From Gammaproteobacteria bacterium (GTDB lineage: Bacteria; Pseudomonadota; Gammaproteobacteria; Pseudomonadales; Azotimanducaceae): a stretch of 5,010 nt of DNA. The DNA lies in assembly GCA_027295975.1 (NCBI GenBank), contig JAPUJX010000084.1, forward strand, positions 1-5,010, written 5' to 3'. This document shows positions 1 through 5,010 of the stretch, piece by piece (position 1 is the stretch's first letter; each line of letters begins with the position of its first letter). The notes beneath the pieces were generated by a model. That model ran no database searches, was not told the origin of the DNA, and worked only from the letters and a program-made list of their open reading frames with translations. Made by a program: the position numbers and the translations under genes.

Positions 1-138
1 GCAAGTTCGCGTAATGAGGGCATCATGGAATGACTGAGCGTAGGCGCAATTTGAGCTTCCCCACCCTGAACGCGGTTGCCATCGACAATCATTCCAGACG
101 CCGCTCGCACAAGAACCCAAAGAACCCATTCACAGCGG
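1..138. other. Left-edge segment with no supported gene
   Basis: This lies 3' of the peptidase stop. All three plus-strand frames entering from the left edge reach a stop by base 37, so at most the last few codons of a gene from that side could be present. On the minus strand an ATG at 24-26 opens a short frame running off the edge, but without a Shine-Dalgarno. No strong hairpin with a T tract is visible. Apart from the tandem 9-mer, nothing is recognised. Confidence 0.5.
111..128. repeat. Perfect tandem 9-mer downstream of the peptidase gene
   Basis: AAGAACCCA occurs twice head-to-tail on the plus strand, starting its run 10 bases beyond the peptidase stop codon in the transcribed direction. 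It has no inverted partner, so it is not a terminator stem. It looks like a small local duplication. Confidence 0.6.
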
Positions 139-2379
139 TCAGGGGATCAACGCCCGCGTTGCCTCAAGGTGCTCGGCAAAACCTTCCAGTACCCCGGCGG
201 TTACCGCGATCTGATGGTCAACTTCGTCGTAAAGTTTTGCTTCGATGGCTTCGCGGACTCGAGGCAGGGTTTTCACCCCGTAACCGGTGTAGAAACCCGG
301 TGCATAAACTTGATGCCGGTACCAATCACGACCGGGCAAACCTTCGGAGGAGGTCAGCTTGCGTTCGCTCTGGTAGAGGTGACGGTTGAGAACGGTCAGA
401 TCAACATCGTCGAGATTGCCGCCGTCGAGAGCCTTATCCAGGGCGGTTGCCGATTCCTCTATTTCCGCGAGGGCGTTTTTCAACGGCGCGAAATTGAAAA
501 ACGGCACCTTCGGCAGGGCTTTCGGCGCGCCTAAGGATTTGGTGGCGTCCAGAGCCAGCCCGTAAGAATTCTCCTCGAGGAGCCTGTTGTTTCGTTTCGC
601 TTCGTCACGTTGGGTTTGCGCAAGTGCCTCCAGTTCGGTGAGGTACAACTCGAGGCTGTCGGCGAGTCCACCGAAACGAAACGGCAAAACCCGCGCGTTC
701 GCCATTCTGAGGGTGGTACGCCCAGTCAGTTCGGCCAGGGTCACCGCATAGGCAAAACCCGGATCGCGAAAACGCGTGTAGTGCTGGTAGGTGTCGTAGA
801 GCGTGTGGTAACTGCCGTGTGAGCTCTCACCGCCGAAACCGAAGTTGGCGGAGGCGATGCCAAGGTGTTGCAGAAACGGGGTGTAGTCGGAACCCGAGCC
901 CAACGGGGCAATGCGTAGATCCTCACGGTTCTCGAGTTCCTTGCGCTGTTTTTCGTCCCCGGTTACCGACAACATGGCCCGTCGTCGTTCGGCAAGCGAG
1001 ACCATGGTTTGGGGATCTGTTACGGAGGCCATTACCTCATTGAAAAAACCTTCCAGAGTATGACTGCCACCGATGAAGACAAAACCGCGACCGTTGCCGT
1101 CGGTGTTGAGATAAGTTACCGCTTTGTCGTCGAGTTCACGCCGATATTTCTCCACCCATTCCGTCGAGCCGATGAGCCCGGGTTCTTCCGCATCCCAGGC
1201 TGCATAAATCACCGTGCGGGCCGGTCGTGCACCTTCCGCGGCCAACATCCCCACCCCTTTGGCTTCGCCCAACAATGCCACCAGCCCGGAGACCGGATCT
1301 GAAGCGCCGTGGTTCCAACCGTCGTGGTGATTACCGCGGATAACCCACTCATCGGGATATATGGCTCCTTCGAGACGGGCAATCACGTTCTCAATGGTTA
1401 TGCGCTGCCAATCGAACACGAGCCTGAGCTTCACCCGGGCGGGTCCGGGGCCGATGTGATAGGTGATCGGCAAGGCACCGCTCCACCCCGCCGGAACGAC
1501 CTCGCCGCCGAGCGCTTTCAACAGCGGCAGCGCATCGCGATACGAGATCGGCAACACCGGTATTTTGCTGATAGTTGGTGCGGCCGTTACCTTCAAACGC
1601 CTCGTTCCCTTGATGGCGGGTTCCCCCGGGGTGAGCACATCACCCGGATACAGGGGCATATCCATCACCGAGCCGCGTTGCACGCCGCTGTCGTTCTTGA
1701 ACGGGCCGTCAGGATAAACATCACCCTGGATATAACCATCGTCAGCCGGGTCGGAGTAGATGATCGCGCCAATGGCCCCATGTTCAGCCGCGAGCTTCGG
1801 TTTGATGCCACGCCAGGATTTGCCATATTTGGCGATGACGATTTTGCCCGTGACATCGATACCGTAACGCTCGAGCATCTCGTAGTCCTCGGGGATTCCG
1901 TAGTTCACGAACACCAGTTCCCCCCGGACATTGCCGTCTTTCGAAAAAGCGTTGTAGGGCGGCAACACCTCATCCCGCTCGGCGCTGCTGGCGTCCTCCT
2001 CCAGCACATCTTCGATTAGCGTAGCGCGGTAACCCCTTGGGCCTTCCAGCACGAGTTCGCGTTCTTTCGGTACGGGTAACAGAATATCGAACGCTTCTAT
2101 GACAACGTCGTATCCCCAGGATCGAAAAAGCTCGGCGATGAACCGGACATTTTCCCTGCCGTAAGGAGACCCCGCATGGTGTGCGTGCGCCGAAAGGCGT
2201 TTGCTCCAGGCATCGAGTTCGGTCGCCGACAGACTTTCCACCAGAGATGTTTCCAGCGCGAGTTGCCGGTTGGCATCAACAAAACCGGTCAGATTCTTGA
2301 TCGCCCCTTCGTCGGCAGCCTCGGCCACCGCCATGGCGGCTACCAGCAGCCCAAAAACCGCGGTTTTCAACTCGTGCAT
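139..2379 (-). CDS. Secreted M28B zinc peptidase, glutamate carboxypeptidase II-like (PA, M28 and TFR-dimerisation-like domains)
   Basis: Predicted co-catalytic di-zinc exopeptidase acting in the periplasm or outside the cell. Seen: 746 residues, close to the 750 of human GCPII. A Sec-type signal peptide is likely (hydrophobic residues 7-18, AEA/A cleavage site near 21). A protease domain (about 50-96 and 326-565) is split by a PA/apical insert (about 97-325), followed by a helical dimerisation-type domain (about 566-746). Aligning by eye to GCPII, the zinc ligands are H351, D361 (bridging), E399, D427 and H525. E398 is the catalytic base, D353 is the conserved HxD aspartate, and E407 and E410 match two calcium ligands. 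Spacings H-10-D and E-28-D are identical to GCPII. R190 and Y524 of the glutamate pocket are kept, but N257, K699 and the arginine patch (R463, R534, R536) are replaced by S237, V691, G437, N512 and G514. Substrate is therefore unknown; glutamate or folate hydrolase activity should not be assumed. The ATG start has a good ribosome binding site and an in-frame stop lies seven codons upstream. The TGA stop is intact. It follows radA on the same strand after 102 bases. Confidence 0.95.
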   Translation of the reverse strand: MHELKTAVFGLLVAAMAVAEAADEGAIKNLTGFVDANRQLALETSLVESLSATELDAWSKRLSAHAHHAGSPYGRENVRFIAELFRSWGYDVVIEAFDILLPVPKERELVLEGPRGYRATLIEDVLEEDASSAERDEVLPPYNAFSKDGNVRGELVFVNYGIPEDYEMLERYGIDVTGKIVIAKYGKSWRGIKPKLAAEHGAIGAIIYSDPADDGYIQGDVYPDGPFKNDSGVQRGSVMDMPLYPGDVLTPGEPAIKGTRRLKVTAAPTISKIPVLPISYRDALPLLKALGGEVVPAGWSGALPITYHIGPGPARVKLRLVFDWQRITIENVIARLEGAIYPDEWVIRGNHHDGWNHGASDPVSGLVALLGEAKGVGMLAAEGARPARTVIYAAWDAEEPGLIGSTEWVEKYRRELDDKAVTYLNTDGNGRGFVFIGGSHTLEGFFNEVMASVTDPQTMVSLAERRRAMLSVTGDEKQRKELENREDLRIAPLGSGSDYTPFLQHLGIASANFGFGGESSHGSYHTLYDTYQHYTRFRDPGFAYAVTLAELTGRTTLRMANARVLPFRFGGLADSLELYLTELEALAQTQRDEAKRNNRLLEENSYGLALDATKSLGAPKALPKVPFFNFAPLKNALAEIEESATALDKALDGGNLDDVDLTVLNRHLYQSERKLTSSEGLPGRDWYRHQVYAPGFYTGYGVKTLPRVREAIEAKLYDEVDHQIAVTAGVLEGFAEHLEATRALIP

Positions 2380-2385
2380 ATCGTT

Positions 2386-2391
2386 CCCCTC
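2386..2391 (-). promoter_or_regulatory. Ribosome binding site of the M28B peptidase gene
   Basis: On the minus strand GAGGGG lies six bases before the ATG at 2377-2379, a standard Shine-Dalgarno sequence and spacing. It supports this ATG as the start and contrasts with radA, which has no visible Shine-Dalgarno. It suggests the peptidase is translated independently of its upstream neighbour. Confidence 0.75.
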
Positions 2392-2404
2392 ATGTTCTCA
2401 TGTT
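2389..2404. repeat. Perfect tandem 8-mer in the peptidase leader
   Basis: CTCATGTT occurs twice in a row on the plus strand (AACATGAG twice on the minus strand), directly upstream of and partly overlapping the peptidase Shine-Dalgarno. Each copy contains an ATG in the transcribed direction. It may be a chance duplication; no known regulator site is recognised. Confidence 0.6.
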
Positions 2405-2453
2405 GCTCTCGTGATGAAGAATGCTTCCCGCAAGTGGAGCTTCATGGGTCGGC

Positions 2454-2468
2454 CCGGGTAACGCCCGG
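2454..2468 (-). terminator. Weak GC hairpin just downstream of radA
   Basis: On the minus strand CCGGG and CCCGG can pair as a five-base all-GC stem around the loop CGTTA, beginning 13 bases after the radA stop. There is no run of T residues after it, so it does not meet the usual criteria for an intrinsic terminator. It might attenuate transcription into the peptidase gene, but chance is quite possible in sequence this GC-rich. Confidence 0.2.
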
Positions 2469-2481
2469 CACGAGTCCCGGA

Positions 2482-3843
2482 TTACATCGACGCAATAACT
2501 TCCAACGCCGAGTTCAAACTCTTCACGCCATGAACCACCATGCCGTCGAGCACCCTCTTCGGGCGGTTCGCAAAAGGCACGATGGCCTGATGAAAGCCAT
2601 GTTTTCGGGCTTCGCGCAACCGTGGCTCACCATTGGCGACCGGCCGCACCTCGCCGGTGAGGCCAATCTCGCCAAAAACGATGAGATCTTTCGGCAGCAC
2701 CTGGTTCCTGAATGACGACAACACCGCGAGCAGCGTTGCCAGGTCCGCGCCGGTTTCCGAGATCCGTATACCGCCAACGACGTTGGCAAAAACATCCTGA
2801 TCGGCAAGGGTGATACCGCAGTGGCGATGTAACACGGCCAGATGCATGGCAAGCCTCTGCTGGTCGAGACCCACCGCGACGCGCTTCGGATAACCGGTCT
2901 GTATTTGATCAACCAGCGCCTGTAACTCCACAAGCAACGGCCGAGTTCCTTCCCAGATAACGGTAGCCACGCTTCCCGGGGAGTCGAGATCGCCTCTCTG
3001 CAGGAAGATTGCCGAGGGGTTGGCTACCTCTTTCATGCCCCTTTCGGTCATCGCAAACACGCCGAGTTCGTTCACCGCACCGAAGCGGTTTTTCTGGCCA
3101 CGCAAGGTGCGATAACGGCTACCCGGCGGGCTATCGAGCATCATGAAACAGTCGATCATATGTTCGAGCATTTTGGGTCCGGCGAGGCCGCCTTCCTTGG
3201 TGATGTGGCCGACGAGGATGACGACCGTACCCGTCTGCTTCGCGATCCGGGTGAAGAATGCCGCACATTCCCGCACCTGGGCAACACTTCCAGCGGTGCT
3301 GTCGATGGCGTCGAGCTGCATCACCTGAATGGAATCTATCACCACTACTTTCGGGACGTTGTCCCCGATCAGCCGTGCGATACTTTCCGCGCGCGTCTCC
3401 GCGGCCACGTGGAGATTGTCCACCGGCAGTTCCAGGCGCCGTGCGCGCAGTGCCAGCTGATGCAGCGACTCCTCGCCGGAAACATAGAGAACCGCATGGG
3501 CCAGGGCGAGGCGGCTGCAGACCTGTAACAGCAACGTACTCTTACCGGCGCCGGGGTCGCCTCCGATCAGCACGACGGAACCCGGCACGAGACCACCACC
3601 CAGAACCCGGTCCAGCTCACCGAACCCCGTGGTCAGACGTTCCGACTCCTCGGCCTGGACCTCGGCGAGTCGGGTAACCTCCGCCACGGTACCGCTGTAG
3701 CCGACGGCTTCGGCAATCGGGCCGATATCTACTCGTCCGAGAGAATTCCATTCGTTGCACGTTGCGCACTGACCCTGCCATTTCATGTGCTCGGCACCAC
3801 ACTCCCTGCACACGTATGCCGTTTTGGTTTTGTTCTTCGCCAC
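2482..3843 (-). CDS. radA: DNA repair protein RadA (branch-migration ATPase)
   Basis: Cytoplasmic RecA-like ATPase that promotes branch migration and processing of recombination intermediates alongside RecA. Seen: 453 residues, against about 460 in E. coli. An N-terminal C4 zinc finger has Cys12, Cys15, Cys26 and Cys29. Walker A is GGDPGAGKST at 94-103 (Lys101), Walker B is VVVID at 166-170, and the RadA signature KNRFG is at 251-255. A C-terminal Lon-like domain runs from about 300, with VVGGIR (355-360), a SETGADLA stretch and FGEIGLTGEVRPV (390-402). As in the family, the Lon-type catalytic serine is not evident, so it is not expected to be a protease. The start is taken as GTG at 3841-3843, because it places the zinc finger at the usual distance from the N-terminus. 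The frame stays open upstream to 4143, but only by overlapping dnaB with unrelated residues. No Shine-Dalgarno is visible before this GTG. With dnaB ending 10 bases upstream, translational coupling is a reasonable inference. The function call is very secure; the start is fairly secure. Confidence 0.97.
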   Translation of the reverse strand: MAKNKTKTAYVCRECGAEHMKWQGQCATCNEWNSLGRVDIGPIAEAVGYSGTVAEVTRLAEVQAEESERLTTGFGELDRVLGGGLVPGSVVLIGGDPGAGKSTLLLQVCSRLALAHAVLYVSGEESLHQLALRARRLELPVDNLHVAAETRAESIARLIGDNVPKVVVIDSIQVMQLDAIDSTAGSVAQVRECAAFFTRIAKQTGTVVILVGHITKEGGLAGPKMLEHMIDCFMMLDSPPGSRYRTLRGQKNRFGAVNELGVFAMTERGMKEVANPSAIFLQRGDLDSPGSVATVIWEGTRPLLVELQALVDQIQTGYPKRVAVGLDQQRLAMHLAVLHRHCGITLADQDVFANVVGGIRISETGADLATLLAVLSSFRNQVLPKDLIVFGEIGLTGEVRPVANGEPRLREARKHGFHQAIVPFANRPKRVLDGMVVHGVKSLNSALEVIASM

Positions 3844-3853
3844 AACGGGTAAT

Positions 3854-5010
3854 TTAGCTGAAAGGCTGGTAGTCGTTGTAGCGATCGGGGGCGAGGTTCT
3901 CGAATTTCGTGAGATTGCCGATGAACGACAGTCGCAGGCTGCCGATCGGGCCGTTGCGCTGTTTGCCGATGATGATCTCCGCAATACCCTTGTCTTCGGA
4001 TTCCTCGTTGTAGACCTCGTCTCGATAGATGAACAGGATGAGATCGGCATCCTGTTCAATGGCGCCCGATTCTCTGAGGTCCGCCATGAGGGGCCGTTTG
4101 TTCGTGCGGCTTTCCAACGCTCGGTTGAGTTGTGACACGGCAATCAACGGGCAGCGGAGTTCCTTGGCAATGGCTTTCAACGAGCGTGAGATTTCCGAGA
4201 TCTCGTTGGTGCGGTTCTCCGCTTTTGTGGAGCCGCGCATGAGTTGCAGATAGTCCACCACGATGAGACCGAGGCCACCACATTCCCGGGCAACTCGACG
4301 AGCACGGGTGCGTAAGTCGTTCGGCGACAGCGCCGGGGTGTCGTCAATGTAGAGAGGTTTGTCTTTCAACTGGCTCACCGCCGAAGTGAACCGGGGCCAG
4401 TCGTCTTCGTGCATGTCGCCCGTTCGCAACCTTGTTTGATCAATACGGCCAAGCGAAGACAACATTCTCAGCACAAGCTGCTCGGACGGCATCTCCATGC
4501 TGAACACGAGGACCGTGCCTTCGCCCTCCATGATGGCGTGCTCCACCATGTTCATGGCGAGGGCCGTTTTACCCATGGAGGGGCGGCCGGCCACGATGAT
4601 GAGATCCGCGGACTGCAGACCCGCCGTTTTCTTGTCCAGATCGTCGAAACCCGTCGCCAGGCCGGTGATGGGGTTGCGCGACGTGTAGAGCTTCTCGATG
4701 CGCTCTACCGCCCGGGTGAGAAGCGCCGGGACCTTTTCCGGGCCGCCTTCTTTGATGCGGCCTTCGGCTATGCGAAACACCTCCTGCTCCGCCAAGTCGA
4801 GTAGTTCGCCGCTCGGCCTGCCTTCCGGAGCGAACGCGGACTCCGCGATACGGTTTGCCGCGCCGATGAGTTGGCGCAAAGTGGAGTGTTCGCCGACGAT
4901 GTGTGCATACGCCACGACATTGCTCGCAGCCGGAGTCCCTTCCGCTAATTCTCCCAGGTATGCGAGGCCCCCGGCCTTGTCGAGCACCCCCCGGGACTGA
5001 AGTCGTTCGG
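3854..5010 (-). CDS. dnaB: Replicative DNA helicase DnaB (5' end beyond the window)
   Basis: Hexameric 5'-3' helicase that unwinds DNA at the replication fork. Only the C-terminal 384 residues are visible. The frame runs through the right edge, and by comparison with E. coli DnaB (471 residues) roughly 80-90 N-terminal residues are missing. Numbering from the first complete visible codon: the end of the N-terminal domain and the linker helix region occupy about 1-105. The RecA-like motor follows, with Walker A GRPSMGKT at 141-148 (Lys147), the conserved Glu172 in FSMEMP, Walker B LIVVDYLQLM at 248-257 (Asp252), the SQLNR motif at 292-296, and the LRESGAIEQDAD stretch at 311-322. KQRNGPIG at 349-356 carries the region of the arginine finger. 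There is no intein at the Walker A site or other motor motifs, which are common insertion points in this family. The internal GTG at 4985-4987 is not the true start, since homologous sequence continues upstream of it (ERLQSRG). The TAA stop is 10 bases before radA. Confidence 0.97.
   Translation of the reverse strand, partial: ERLQSRGVLDKAGGLAYLGELAEGTPAASNVVAYAHIVGEHSTLRQLIGAANRIAESAFAPEGRPSGELLDLAEQEVFRIAEGRIKEGGPEKVPALLTRAVERIEKLYTSRNPITGLATGFDDLDKKTAGLQSADLIIVAGRPSMGKTALAMNMVEHAIMEGEGTVLVFSMEMPSEQLVLRMLSSLGRIDQTRLRTGDMHEDDWPRFTSAVSQLKDKPLYIDDTPALSPNDLRTRARRVARECGGLGLIVVDYLQLMRGSTKAENRTNEISEISRSLKAIAKELRCPLIAVSQLNRALESRTNKRPLMADLRESGAIEQDADLILFIYRDEVYNEESEDKGIAEIIIGKQRNGPIGSLRLSFIGNLTKFENLAPDRYNDYQPFS

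Larger units (their letters stand above)
2380..2481 (-). other. radA-peptidase intergenic leader
   Basis: These 102 bases separate radA from the peptidase gene. Besides the weak hairpin, the tandem 8-mer and the ribosome binding site, they hold two very short reading frames in the transcribed direction. One is a 15-codon frame (ATG at 2443-2445, TGA at 2398-2400). The other is a 3-codon frame (ATG at 2399-2401, TGA at 2390-2392) that overlaps the first by ATGA and ends at the Shine-Dalgarno. Neither has a good Shine-Dalgarno of its own. I found no convincing -35/-10 promoter pair. Confidence 0.4.

Noticed and set aside
1..26. Possible start of another minus-strand gene at ATG 24-26
   Set aside because: Only about eight codons are visible, there is no Shine-Dalgarno before it, and no recognisable sequence.
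1309..2019. 236-codon open frame on the plus strand, antisense to the peptidase gene
   Set aside because: It lies entirely opposite a well-supported gene, shows no recognisable domain, and is the kind of long shadow frame expected in GC-rich coding sequence.
2176..2715. 179-codon plus-strand open frame spanning the peptidase start, the intergenic gap and the radA end
   Set aside because: It is antisense to two secure genes, crosses a non-coding gap, and has no recognisable motifs.
3784..3786. Internal ATG (Met20) as the RadA start
   Set aside because: It would remove the first two cysteines of the C4 zinc finger.
3844..4143. Possible 100-residue N-terminal extension of RadA
   Set aside because: The frame is open only because it overlaps the dnaB 3' end. 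The residues are Ser/Arg/Thr-rich and unlike RadA, whose zinc finger normally sits at the very N-terminus, as it does from the GTG at 3841-3843.
4985..4987. GTG as the start of the DnaB reading frame
   Set aside because: DnaB-like sequence continues upstream to the window edge and the start domain would be missing, so this is an internal valine codon of a gene cut by the window.
3854..5010. Possible intein or insertion in dnaB
   Set aside because: DnaB is a frequent intein host, but Walker A, Walker B and the C-terminal motifs are contiguous with normal spacing.

Overview
This window is most likely from the chromosome of a moderately GC-rich proteobacterium, probably a gammaproteobacterium. 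The basis is that the encoded RadA and DnaB read very much like their E. coli counterparts throughout, including the RadA zinc finger, the KNRFG motif and the DnaB C-terminal motor motifs. This placement comes from remembered family sequences, not from a search. I saw no mobile element, tRNA, rRNA, CRISPR array or phage gene.

All three genes lie on the minus strand, so transcription runs from high to low coordinates. First is the 5'-truncated dnaB (3854-5010), the replicative helicase, whose N-terminus lies beyond the right edge. Ten bases after its stop comes radA (GTG start, 2482-3843), the DNA-repair branch-migration ATPase. The two are tightly spaced and probably co-transcribed. After a 102-base gap comes a 746-residue secreted zinc peptidase of the M28B / glutamate carboxypeptidase II type (139-2379). 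It has a signal peptide and its own clear ribosome binding site. The final 138 bases (1-138) hold no gene I can support, only a small tandem repeat.

dnaB and radA form a DNA replication and recombination pair in the cytoplasm. The peptidase is predicted to act outside the cytoplasmic membrane and has no obvious functional link to them. It is probably either a separate unit or a read-through neighbour. The most informative observation is that the peptidase keeps every metal ligand and the catalytic glutamate of human glutamate carboxypeptidase II. It has lost the arginine patch and most of the glutamate-recognition residues, so its substrate should differ. I found no convincing new multi-gene system here; this is largely ordinary core-genome sequence.
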